Position numbers and translations under genes: made by a program
Shown here: piece by piece, positions 33,363 through 44,570 of the stretch
Layout: the number at the start of each line of letters is the position of its first letter
How positions within the stretch are numbered: position 1 is the first letter of the stretch
The notes under the pieces: generated by a model
What the model was told of the DNA's origin: nothing
The model's input: only the letters and a program-made list of their open reading frames with translations
The model's database searches: none
From: Symbiodinium natans
Taxonomy: Eukaryota > Sar > Dinophyceae > Suessiales > Symbiodiniaceae
Direction of reading: 5' to 3'
NCBI GenBank assembly: GCA_905221605.1
Contig: CAJNDS010002844.1
Span: forward strand, 7,501 to 71,500
DNA: 64,000 bases

Positions 33363-35939
33363 CGTTTGTTCTTTCGAGCATCGCCATCAACACACCAAAT
33401 TTATGCACTCACAAATATCCAAAAGACCCTATATACACTCACAAGAACAATTTATTTCACCCTACTTCGTGCGATGTCTGAGTGTTTTGCTTCGCCCGGC
33501 TATTGCGTGTCTGCGAGTTTGTTGTCCTACTGCCCCCAGACGCAGGAGTAGACCAGGCTAAGCCAAATCCAAACGTCCCAATCACAGGCGAGACCCCATT
33601 TGGCGACCTTCTATAGAGGAATCATTATCAGCATCTTGTCCCAGAATGATTAGCCCTTGTGCGCTGTCCTGGCCTGCACTGTGGCTCGGGTGAGCCGGAC
33701 GGACAAAGCCGACTGCTGGCCTGCCTCTCAGAGTTCACAGAGCTCGCGAGGAAGTTGGGTTTAGGGCTTAGGGTTCAAGGGGGGGGTTCAGGGAAACATT
33801 TAATCATCATTTAAACCATCTTAAGGCCTAAAAACGACCCGCCAAATGCCGTACCTGAAAGCTTTCTTGCCCCAGAGATTGAGCCCTGTATACCTTGTGC
33901 TCGAGCATCGAAGGTCCTTTCTAAAGTGTTGGGCTTGGGCTTAGGGCTTGGGACTTAGGAGTTTTCTACGCGCCTTGGGATTGCGGGTTTCATGAGATTC
34001 TACTGCGACAGAAGCTAAAACCGCACGGGACCTGAATTCGAATGGAACCACCCGAGCTATGATGTCATGCCCTCGCTTGCATGCCATACCACACCACGTA
34101 ACTCTACACCGGCCTAAGTCCGTGCCAATTGCTCCCAACTGAGACACCACATTCCAAAGACTTCAAGTTCTGAAAACCAGAACAAGAGTGAACTACCCAC
34201 ACATGTTCTGGGACTGTTTGGGACACAACTTCATGTATTGATTTCCCTTGCCACCTCACTCTGCCAGGCTAGGACCAGCGAGCTTCCGCGGAGGACCTCG
34301 GAATAGAAGCGACAAACCCAAGTCTGAGCCTGCGATCGGGAACCCTTGCTGTCTCCCGTAGCTGTACACGCGCGGAAATGCTTCCAGTTCGTTGATGTCT
34401 GCGCTCGGTCTTGCGGCGGCTCTATGGACGTGTCATGTTTAGTGTCACGCAGCCGCAGTATGTCAGCCGTGCTCCACGCATAGATGACCCTGTTGTGCCG
34501 AAGTGGCTGATTTGTCAGCGTTCTGGGATCGCACACGCAAGTCCTGGCAGGAGATTCACTGGTGGCTGGCCTTCAGTATGCCATCTGTCAGACACATGGA
34601 CCAGCAACCGGACATGCCGATGGTATCTGCTGCTCCACAAGCCTTCGGCAATGCCCCACTTTGTCCCTACGAAGTACCACTGCAGAATGCTCCACACTGC
34701 TCCTCGATGTCTAAGGATCGGCAAGAGACCTCAACAAAACAGAGATGGGTACCGTACTCACTTCCCCACAGGAACCCCCAAGTAACCTAGAAACCCCTCT
34801 TGGGGACCCTCTGTGGGACCTTCAGGGACAGCTGAAGCAAGACTTAAACGCGTTTCACATGCGGAAATGCGGAAACACTAACAAGCAGACAGAGTGAGGT
34901 CTTCCAAGTCGTGGTATCGCCAAGCAAGAGAGTACAAATACTTAAGATGTTGAAGCGGCACTTGCATATTTTACCAACTTCCATCGCATGCAAGCAAAAT
35001 CAATCTATCAACATGAACACGGCATCTGTTTGCACATGTCGTCAACCACGCTCTGTGAGAAGGAAAGACGTGTGCGCTTCTGTTTCTTGCGGTATCATGT
35101 GGAAGTCCCGAACCACTCCTTCCCTCGCGCGCGACCTTCAGCTGGAGATCAGGATCTAGTTTGGCAGAGATCCGGCTCCTGGCTCTTAGCAAGTTGAAAT
35201 CCTGGCTGAAATTACCCAGGTGCTTTATCGGCCCTCTACATGCTCCTTCAACGAAATAACCAAATCATAATCTCAAACACGAGTTTCACACCATGTCAAA
35301 CAGCAAAGCCGCGGGTCCCTTGGAGAGCGAGCGAAGCCAGAGGAGCCAAGTCAGTGAATTGGACCTTGGTTTCACGATACTTCGTGGCATTGACTCCAAG
35401 TCGAACTTAAAGACTTAGGCGCTTCCAAGTCATTCCAAGGCGCTCGGATGAGCAATACTGCTGGATTCGACCACCTAAGCTGGTACAGACTGCCTGTAGA
35501 TCTTTGAAGTCCAAACATTAGCAGTGACGGTTTTATCTTGAGACATACTACGACGAGCTTCGGGGCATAAGGTGCCCGTTGATGGCCGAGCCACTCTAAC
35601 GTGAATGGCCGGCCGACGGCTTCTTGACCTGACTGGGATTGGGACCTTTTGGTGCTAAATGGCAGCAGCACTTGACCTGGGACCTACAACAGCCTCCTTT
35701 CCGATCTGCTTAGACTCGTTGCAGCGGCTCTTGTGTAAACAGGGCACCTGCTTGCCCGTTTGGCCAAGGGCGCAGCTCCTCCAAACAAAAAGCAAAAAGC
35801 CTACACGCTACGCTTTGAAGCTTCTGGTGAGGGTTCTTGGTTGGCGCCCCACCGGTAAGACTTTATGATTTATGACTGTCAAGAAGTGTACAGTACTCAG
35901 TACAAAGTGAAATGCAGCAGGCCCAAGCAGTGTGCGCGA
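33363..35939. other. stretch without a supported gene, telomere-like patches inside
   Basis: TTAGGG-like patches lie at 33757-33794 and 33930-33960. Elsewhere there are only short frames. Confidence 0.4.
33757..33960 (-). repeat. telomere-like patches, TTTAGGG orientation
   Basis: GGGTTTAGGGCTTAGGGTTC at 33757 and GGGCTTAGGGCTTGGGACTTA from about 33938 are degenerate G-strand telomere-like runs. They are opposite in orientation to those at 6.3, 11.7 and 16 kb. Confidence 0.6.
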
Positions 35940-36076
35940 CACACACACACACAGACACACAGACACACAGACAGACACAGACAGACACAGACAGACACAG
36001 ACAGACACAGACAGACACAGACAGACACAGACAGACACAGACAGACACAGACAGACACAGACAGACACAGACAGAG
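35940..36076 (+). repeat. decamer tandem repeat ACAGACACAG
   Basis: A CA run grows into a perfect 10-base unit repeated ten times at 35971-36070, plus a partial unit. All six frames are open across it and give low complexity only. Confidence 0.95.
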
Positions 36077-38354
36077 AGCAGACGAGTGCAGAGTTGGCCA
36101 TCAGGGACACCCATCAAACAGTCCGGAAGCTGGCTTGCCGAGCGCAGCGTGGCCAGAGTGCGAGCGCGCGCCTGCCGCAAGAGAGGGGCGTTCAACGACG
36201 GGGATCTAGTTTAGGGACTTTATGGGTTTGAGGCCCTGCTGGCTTGGAACTGAGGGCCTGAACGTCTTTGGGCCTTTGGGACACTGGAGTTTTGACAACA
36301 ACGGACGGCCCAAAAAGGGACTCACGCCAGGAGGGCCCCTGGCACGGCACCTGCGGAGCCTGCGGAGCTGGTGAAGGCAGCGCGTCGAGGCTTCGCGTCC
36401 TGAGAACATGATGGCTCATGGCACTCTAGCGCCCTCCAAAACTAGATCTACCTGTGATACCTCTTTCTGTGCAAGAGCCTCAGCTGCCTGAAATGGATTC
36501 TTGCAATTTTGGGGTATTCTTGGTTCTCAAGGGTCCATACAGGAAGGCAAGGCCTAGCAGAGCAGGACCGGTTTTGTGCTTTGCGCGGGCTATCCAGCTA
36601 CGATTGTATGTTCGTGTGGGTCGTCCGGGCAAGTGCCCCCAAAAAACTGTCCTTGAGTCACCCCAGGTGCCTCGGCCCCCCATTGAAATCAAAAAGCTCG
36701 AAGCGGCCTTTGATAGTTTCTAGGCAAAATTCAGCACAGCTCTTGGCGTTGGATCATCGTTTGGAGCTGACGTCGGCAGCCATCTGGCTGACAGGCCTTG
36801 TGATGTATCGTGTGCACTCTTTTTGCGTTTTGCTCGATCGCTACCGCTGCGAGTCACCCTGCTTTATGAGTCGACAGTTGTGCGCAGATTGCACAGCATG
36901 GCACAGCATTGCACAGCACAGTGGCAGCCAGTCTAGAGGCTTGCATTGAGCGCTTGCGGATCCGGTCCTGGCGCTCTGGCTCTCACGGGCCGAGACAAAC
37001 GAGCTGGCCTGCCATGCGAGAACTCTGCGAGCCCCCACGACATATTCTCATGACATGACCGAATGACATGGTAGGCATTAAAGCCTGTAAAGGGTGTGAT
37101 GATATGCGATTCTTGCGGCTCGACACGAATCCTTGACCTGAACATTGTGGCCCATGGGGGTCACCCGCACCTCGGACTCCCGGGCAGTGTCTTCCACCTG
37201 GTCCCAGTTCTCACTTGGCTTCTCAGATGTCTCAAGGATTCCCTGTGCGTAAAATCGCTGAGTGAAATCTACGGGTCCACACCTCCTCAGCCTCAGCGGC
37301 AGCGTAGCCACGGTTCTCCGCCAGCACGTCGAGTCTGGGTCGCACGGAACAGGCCGTTGTGGGGCTGTGGCTTGTTCTAAACTCTGGCTGCATTCGTTGC
37401 TCGGAATGCCGAGACAACGGTATACAACGGTGTTCTTTACTCCTCCATGCCGCAAAGGCACATGCGCGTGAGATCACTGCGGCTGAGCACAATTTGCAGC
37501 TGATCGCCACTCGAGGGCTGCAGTGAAGCCTGCGCAGGAGAGTCCACAACAGTGTCCAGCAACATAAACTTCGCGTATATTCGCATACCATGGCATGGAA
37601 TGGCAGACTTTACTTCTGGGATGAGCCCTGCCAGGCCTCAAGGCGTGCCCCATCCCGGCCCTGACGCAACGTGGCATCCACACGTATGGTAGCAGCTCTG
37701 CTGGCCACATCGGAATCAGCCTGAGCATCCAGTGCAGAGCCACAGCACCCATGACCAACAAAAACCAGAAGCTGCCTATTTTCAAAGAAGCAGGAACTTG
37801 GCCCGAAGGGTATGCTGGCCTGGTTCTCCGGTGGGACTGCAAGTTGCCTGGAATCAAGGGCAACTTTTCTTCTGTGCAGCAATTTCAGGCTTTAGGGTGC
37901 TGATTGCTAGGGCGGTGCTTGGAGACATGTAAGTCGCACGACAGCAATGGTGACAGCAATGAATCGTTGGGCAGCTGGTAGCACTTGTTTCATCCATAAC
38001 GCATGTGGGAAGAGAAACCGAAACATCGAAACTCCTGCTCTGCACTGAACTCTGGGGACATAGGACGTTTGATGCACGCATGCGACCCAACCGCGCCATT
38101 TCGTTCAAGGAGAAGGAAACTTGCAGAAGATGCTTCCTTGTTCTACTTTGTTCTCAAAATTTGGCACGACCTTCGCACTCCGCTGATGTGAAGACTCCTG
38201 AAGGCGCCTCGGCGGAGTTGGTGGCAACTGCAGGACGGAGGCAAGTTGGCCCTTTTTGCCGGCCATGCGAAGGTCGACCTGGCAGGATCTATCCGGCAGC
38301 TGTCCGTGCCGAAGCTGCACAGCTCCAACTTCAAAAATCCTGGCCTGTCGCATG
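36077..38354. other. stretch without a supported gene
   Basis: Overlapping frames at 37078-37471 on both strands and at 37474-37882 on minus lack motifs. The triple CACAGCATTG-like words at 36890-36918 are a minor local repetition. Confidence 0.4.
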
Positions 38355-38545
38355 CATTTTCATGTATATATGTATACATGCACATATGTATGCACATACG
38401 CATGTAGGTGCATACTTGCAGATGTACATATGCACACAATGCACACACATTGCATATCTGTAATGTGTATGTATGGAAAGACCTAAATATGCAAATACAG
38501 AAGGTGCCTATACAATATCTATAAATATATGTATGTATACAGGAC
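38355..38545. repeat. ATGTATAC/CACATATG-rich degenerate repeat
   Basis: ATGTATA, ACATATG and GCATAC words alternate through the stretch and make it AT-rich with many short palindromes. It lies just before the AT-rich satellite. Confidence 0.7.
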
Positions 38546-38574
38546 CTTTATGCTCTATTTGACGGCTGCCTGCT

Positions 38575-39320
38575 GCCGTTCAAAATTCCAAACTTCAAAA
38601 ATGTTCGCCTGTGTTTTTTTTGAAATTTTCACAGTTTGAAAGTTTGAGAATTTCAAACTTTCAAACTTTCAAAATTTTCGCCTTTAAAAACTTTTTAAGA
38701 TTTTGAAAGATTGGGTTTTCAAACTTTCAAAATTTCAAAATTTTCGCCTTTAAAAAATTTTTGAAATTTTACAATCTTGAAAATTGGAAAATATTGTCCG
38801 GGAAGTTTCCCGAACTTTTTGAATTTAAAAACTTTCGAAATTTTGAAAGTTTGCATTTCAAACTTTCAAAATTTCAAAAATGTTTGTCTTTAAAGTTTTT
38901 GAAGTTTTGAAAGTTTGAAATTTTGAGAATTTCAAACTTTCAAATTTTCAAAATTTTTCGCCTTTAAAAACTTTTTGAAATTTTGAAAGATTGGATTTTT
39001 AAACTTTCAAAATTTCAAAATGTTCGCCTTTAACAAATTTTGAAATTTTGAAATCTTGAAAATTGGAAAAAATTGTCCGGGAAGTTTCCCGAACAATATT
39101 AAATTTTGAAATTTTGAAAGTTTGCATTCCAAACTTGCAAAATTTCAAAGATGTTCGCCTTTGTTTTTTGGAAATTTTGAAAGTTTGAAAATTTGAGAAT
39201 TCAAACTTTCAAATTTTCCAAATGTTCGCCTTTAAAAACTTTTTTGAAATTTTGAAAAGATTGGATTTTCAAACTTTCGAAATTTCAGATATGTTCACCT
39301 TTAAAAAAATTTTGAAAATC
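38575..39320. repeat. AT-rich higher-order satellite, period about 279 bp
   Basis: Short blocks of TTTCAAACTTTCAAAATTTC and its reverse complement type (TTTGAAATTTTGAAAG) alternate. A marker TTCGCCTTTAAAAA recurs about every 60-70 bases. A longer unit is marked by TTGTCCGGGAAGTTTCCCGA at 38794 and again at 39073, giving a period of 279 bases and about 2.7 copies. The marker contains a perfect 6-base inverted repeat (CGGGAA / TTCCCG). Units have diverged by small indels. It is sharply different in composition from its neighbours. Confidence 0.88.
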
Positions 39321-39913
39321 TCGCGGCGGGCCGGCGCATCACGTGGTCTCCCGCACCTCCAGAGGCAGTCGCTTCCTCGACTGGCGGCTGCTTCCGCTTT
39401 TTCTTCAGCTTCTCATCGGTGGCCCTCGGCTCGACGAGCGGCGCCCAGTCGCCCTGATAGGAGAAAGACGGGCGCGTGCCGGTCAGCAGGCTCTTCTTGA
39501 CCTTGTCCCACGGGACGAGGTAACAGGGGAAGACGCCGAAAGAGAGGTCCTCGGCGGAGCGGGAGTGCGGCAAGAGAGACTTCACCGAGCTGGGCTTGAA
39601 GAGGATGAACTGGCCGTCCTCGTCGCGGATCTTCGCGAGGCGCTCCTCTCCCTTTTTCTGGTCGAAGTCGGTCTTCGTCCCCCCAGGCCTCCACGGCGAC
39701 TTGCGGCAGGGTGCTCGGCCTGCTCGAGGGTGTCGAGGCTTTCCAGGGGAGCAGGCTGCTCCGGGATTCCATGGGGGGCCCGCTCTGGACGCAGTGCCTG
39801 CCAGGCCGAGAGGCGCAGGTTGACAATGTTGGTGTCCGGCTGCTCGAAGTGCTGGATCTGCTCCAGTGAGTGTCCAGTGCCTCCACGGTGTGGTACTCTT
39901 TGTACTTGGGTAT
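39301..39913 (-). pseudogene. gene fragment, unknown protein, split over three frames
   Basis: Three minus-strand frames follow one another with protein-like sequence and little overlap: IPKYKEYHTVEALDT from 39913; LEQIQHFEQPDTNIVNLRLS and on to about 39690; then KTDFDQKKGEERLAKIRDED to a stop at 39301-39303. One missing base near 39870 and one in the G6 run near 39680 would join them. The protein would be about 200 residues, Glu/Lys/Gln-rich with two similar VEALDTLEQ and LESLDTLEQ stretches and a basic tail (EKLKKKRKQ). The left border of the first frame has a pyrimidine-rich stretch, TAAC and AAG, which fits a splice acceptor. The 3' end runs into the AT-rich satellite, so the true end may be a donor near 39345 (AC|GTGATG). 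No family is recognised. Confidence 0.45.
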
Positions 39914-40856
39914 CTTGTTAGGAGAGCGCGGGCAGGCGTCAGGCCGTCATCGGGAGAACTCAAGGCACGCCTCCGGCCACTGGTCCTCCATGCGGTCGTG
40001 GACGACCTGCTCGCAGCATGCCCCTCCACGCCCCCACCTCCCCCCTAGCTCTGCCTCTCTTTTTGGTTCCAGTGCATGCCCGGTGAGGAACCTCACCGGC
40101 CGGCTGCCACACCTCGTCCCCCTCCCCACCCCACCCACCTCCTGGCTCTAGGGTTCCAGTGCATGCCCGCCCCCCACCACTGCTACCCCCCCGGCAGCCA
40201 TTGAATATTGTATATTTAATGTAGAAAGGTTAAATGGTGTGAATACTGTGTGAATATATGTATATATAATTGGAATTCAGATTCAATGTACGTGCGCAGG
40301 TATACATGGCTTGCCAGACGGGAAAAAGAAGAGGCAAACCATCAGGACCGAAACAAATGCTCCGGACCTGTATAGGAAGCGATCCCTGAAAAAATGGGCA
40401 CTTCAAACAAAAAATGCTAAACTTGTGGGAGGCTGCTGCTTCAGTTTGCCTATCTACCTTCTCCACTCAACCATCCAGTCTGCTTCTCGCAGCCGCTTAT
40501 ACATGCACAAGTTAGTTCGGTTACGAGCAGCAGAACAAAATGCACGAAATACCCAGAACTCCAAAAACACAACACGGGCCTCTTTCCATTGAAATTTGCA
40601 GCTTCAGAGGGGTTCAACGAACTGAGCACATGGGCAAACGTATTTACCTTTCCCCCCCCTCACTTCACCGGGATCGACGAGAATGCGCTCTAGGCGAGTG
40701 CGGTTGTACGTTCTGGTTCTAAAATGGAGCTCCGCCTCGTACAGCTTCACATCCTGGCAACAGGGCTCATGAAGATTCGAAGATAGGCACAAGGACTCAT
40801 GCTTCAAAGTCTTGTTGATTTGTTGCCGGGTCTCCAGCATGCATCTTTTGTCTTTC
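39914..40856. other. stretch without a supported gene
   Basis: C-rich segments at 40020-40200 and a short AT-rich patch at 40204-40285. No coherent frame. Confidence 0.4.
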
Positions 40857-40881
40857 ACTTACCAAACCGCAGCACAGAGAC

Positions 40882-41064
40882 ATGATGTGCAGAACATTAA
40901 TCATGGAGGCCCTATACAGAGACACAATGAACTTTGGTATTCGTCCGGTCCAGCGTCTCGAGGCTTTCGGCATTTCGCTGGAGGGTGACGTATCCAAAGT
41001 CGATGACGATGAACTCCTGAGCGGCAACAGGATGCAGATGGCCTCAAAATTCAGCTTTTCGTAG
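40882..41064 (+). CDS. candidate exon, unknown protein
   Basis: A plus frame with ATG and about 60 codons (RDTMNFGIRPVQRLEAFGIS, then KVDDDELLSGNRMQ) that looks protein-like. A good splice acceptor (pyrimidine tract, CTTAC, then GCAG) lies just before it near 40873. The minus strand is also open and has GTAAGTG at the same place, so the strand is uncertain. Confidence 0.2.
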   Translation: MMCRTLIMEALYRDTMNFGIRPVQRLEAFGISLEGDVSKVDDDELLSGNRMQMASKFSFS

Positions 41065-42424
41065 TGACATGCGGAAAGAATGAGAAAGTTCTGCCTTCAG
41101 TGTACGCCCCTGCCCCTACCAGAGCAAGGTTGGTAGCAGCACCACTTCCCATCGGTCAAGTATGTCAAGTTCCGAAAAGTAGGGCTTTGGGAAGGGTACC
41201 TATTTTGTAATACGGCCGGTATACAGGACACCCAAGAAGGGACCACGATGTTGAATCTTGACACCTGGTCGGCTCCTCGCCAGGCATCGCGTTGAAGTCG
41301 ACCACTCCGTTGCGCTCCTCAAGATGACCGCACTGGACCTGGGCGGACTGAGGTGCAGCAAGATGCAGCAAGGCCCCCCATACTCTGGAGATCACCCCAC
41401 ATATCCCCACATCACACTGCTCCGGCGGGGCCTCCCCACTGGCCAGAGAGCGGCGCCGGATTGGATCCGTTGGAAGGAAGACCTCCCATCTCTGCGAGTT
41501 GCGGTGGGGGGGCTGGGTTGAAACTTGGCAACTTAAAACAAAACGAAAGAGGAAACTGAGCAAACTGAGCAAAGCCCGACCGAATGAAAACTGGAAAGAA
41601 AACTGGAAGGACCGTCGGATTGCGATGCTGCACTTTGCCTTTCTGGGCAAGACACCTCTAGTTCTGGACATGGGCTGACAGGCGCTGAAGACAAGTCCAA
41701 GAGTGACAGGCCCTGAAAAGCCCAAACTTCAAAGAGCATAGGCTGAGAATGGGCCGTGAAATTTGTGTTGCTCGCTGAGAAGCTTCATGCAAACCTGCAG
41801 CAAACTCCACGCACTGCAGCCCAAGCCTTCGGCGCCCCGATCCAGCAGCGAAACAAGGGACCTGATTGTAACCACAAAAACAAGCCTGCATCCAAACACG
41901 CATCTTGACAGAATTCGGTGTGCAATGACCCGGGATACTCCTTGCAAGCTGCTCGCGTAAGGCGCTCCACTAAATACACCTACATACGATCAACATCGAT
42001 CAACGCGCCCAGCTCGCTCTTACCCTATGCGATGCGCACCCGAACAGCAAGCAAATCTCAAAGCAAAGTTTTTGACAAGTAACGCTTCCACTTTGACGAC
42101 TTTGCTTCGAGGCCAAAGGCTTCTGCCACCTCTGCAGTGTGCATCTCGCGTGACACCGTGGCACCTAGACCCGCCAAAGATCATGAACTCCAGCCTGCTG
42201 CTGATCCAGTGAGGATGTCGAAGACCTCGTGTGGCCAAGCACTTCGGAGCTCAAACGCCGGATGTGGTCAGAATTTCAAAGGGAGTTGTAAATATGGTTG
42301 ACAGAAGCTAGTGCAAAACTGACAAGCGGCTTGTGCCACAAGCAATGCACGAATACTGCAAGACTGCTGACCCACTTCGAAAGATGAGAGCAGTCCTGAA
42401 CACCACCACCTCCACAACACACAC
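41065..42424. other. stretch without a supported gene
   Basis: Overlapping frames at 41165-41725 (minus) and 41258-41559 (plus) have no recognisable motif. No repeat array. Confidence 0.4.
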
Positions 42425-42568
42425 TGTATGACAGACGCACACGTGCGCACGCACACACTCACACAAGCACAGACCCGCACAGACCCGCACACACCCACAC
42501 ACATCCACACACACACACACACCCACCCCCCCCCCCCCCCCACCCACCCACCCACCCACCCACCCACC

Positions 42569-42608
<40 letters not shown>
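42425..42608 (+). repeat. compound (CA)n, C-run, (CCCA)n, (CA)n array
   Basis: Imperfect ACACAC and CACACC words lead to a CA run, a run of about 16 C, a CCCA tetramer run (about 42542-42578), then a clean CA run to 42608. The strong strand asymmetry explains the Gly/Val and Pro/His frames recorded through it. Confidence 0.95.
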
Positions 42609-42609
<1 letters not shown>

Positions 42610-42722
42610 GGCCATGCGTAAATATGCTAGACATCCCTCTGACTCGTCGCGGCTCTCAGAAGAAAATGCTCCGGCCTCTTCTGACTGCCCGGTACGTCAT
42701 TCGCTGCCTTCAGAGACAGAAA

Positions 42723-42750
42723 CCCCCCCCTCCCCCCCCCCCCCCCCCCG
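42723..42750 (+). repeat. C homopolymer with one T
   Basis: Eight C, one T, then about 18 C. Confidence 0.95.
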
Positions 42751-44334
42751 AAATGCTGGCCACTTCGCGAAACAACTATTCCGATCCTTCAGGCCGAACA
42801 TCCTCAAAGTCACCCTCAGTTAGAAGCTCTTCGCAGAAGCCCATAAACTTCCATCGGCACCTGCAGCGGTCTCCAGACAGAACGCAGGAGGCCGATGAGC
42901 GCAGCCTGAGGCCCACCATCGCGTACCACTGGGCACTACTTAACACTACTTCATACTACTTCAGGAACGATGCTGACCAATCCGTGCATCATCTAGTCAA
43001 TCTAGTCAAGAAACCTGGCACCCTTGTGAGTGTCAGTTACGGTGGTGTGGGTCGAAAGAACGACAAAACATAACAGAACAACCCCAGAACATCCTTGCCC
43101 CAACACCCTGCATCCCTTCATTGCCGACACTCCCTTCGTTCTTGATGCTGCCCATGCCCGACCACCTGCCCTGAGCATGTTCCTGAATATAGGGGCCATC
43201 CTCAATAAAGAAGCCCGGCGGGGCCTGTTGGGGCCTGCTTTACAGTGTACAAACTGTGTAGTTTAAAAGACCCAGAAGAACTCACAACTTCTTAACAACC
43301 TCCACATACGCGTGGCCTGCCACAAGCACATCTTTAGGTACTTAGACTGGCCAAGTATGACAAAGCCCTCCAGTGTTCCTGGCATGCTCGAAGAAGCTGA
43401 CGCAGTGCATTTGCAGCCGACTTCCTTTGGTTTCTACTTCACTCAGCATTCTCGACGCTTTAGCTTCTCTAGGTTGCTCCTTTGCGCCAGCCAAGGCACA
43501 CTGTCACGTTGGCGATACAGTACTGCCAGCTGCTGCAACTTCACGCCTCAGTTCCGGCGAGCTGAGCTACCACCAACGATCACACAGGCCATAGGTACGG
43601 GGCGCAAGACACTGCAGGGACTCCGCAAGGAACGAGCTTTGGATCCGATGAGGAGTTCGTGAGTTTGGGGATGCCCTGATTGCCCCGTGAGATTTCCATG
43701 ACGAGGGAACCTGTGCCGCCGTGTCACCGAAAAGTGGTGCTCGTTCCGCTGCCTGCAGCGGCACCAAGGCAGAGCTTTCAAGCCTCAGCCAGGCACGCCC
43801 TGATCCGGATGCGGACCCGGAGCCGTACATAGACCTGCAAACCCGGTCCTGGATTCAACCCGGAGGCTTCTTGTGAAAAGTTGTCAAAAGGAAATGCCGC
43901 AAAACCCATGTGAGTGCTTGCGCAGTGTTTGCGAATGGGGTTTCCGCAAGCCGCGCACCCTTTCCTTTTAAGAAACCATACTCAACATGAGTCGTTTCAA
44001 AGCCAGTCACACGAGCATTGACCAGTACTAAAACGGACTACACGAAGTTGCAGCCTACCACGAATCTTTCAGGGACATTCAGGGACCTGGCACCACGGCT
44101 TGTTTTGTCTTTGTGGCAGGGGAAGGGCTCTTGTATTTTGTGTGGAAAGAGGAGCTCATGTGGAAAGTGGATCAAGCATAAGTATAAGCAAAACAGAAGT
44201 AACAGAAGTAGAGAACAAGCAAGAGAATGAAAAGGGTCGCCCCCCAACTATCGCTTGCGTTCATTTAAGAACATCATACAAGCACCATTGTCAAGAGGAA
44301 TTGACGCGAAACTGTGTTGGCAAGGGGATGGGGA
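42751..44334. other. stretch without a supported gene
   Basis: Short frames only. No array. Confidence 0.4.
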
Positions 44335-44570
44335 GGGGGGAGGGGGTTTGTGCCCCCCCCTTGGAACGGCGGACCCGTGCTTTCTTAGAACATCTTGCCA
44401 TGGAGCTATTGCTGCAAAAAGAACGACGTAGCAAAACCCATCTGAGTCCTTTCCAGAACATCGGGGCGTCTGCAGCCCCCCCCCCCCTTCCCCGCACCCC
44501 CACCAACATCATGCCATGGCCATGGAGAAGTTGCTGCAAAAGGGTGGGGGGAGGGGGGGGGGGGCACATT
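44335..44570. repeat. two related units with G and C runs
   Basis: CCATGGAGCTATTGCTGCAA (44399) and CCATGGAGAAGTTGCTGCAA (44519) are similar and about 120 bases apart. Each is near long G or C runs (GGGGAGGGGGGAGGGGG at 44331; C13 near 44477; G12 near 44560). This suggests an old duplication of a unit bearing homopolymer tracts. Confidence 0.55.

Noticed and set aside
35808-36231. Open frames of about 100 codons in six frames
   Set aside because: Created by the ACAGACACAG array.
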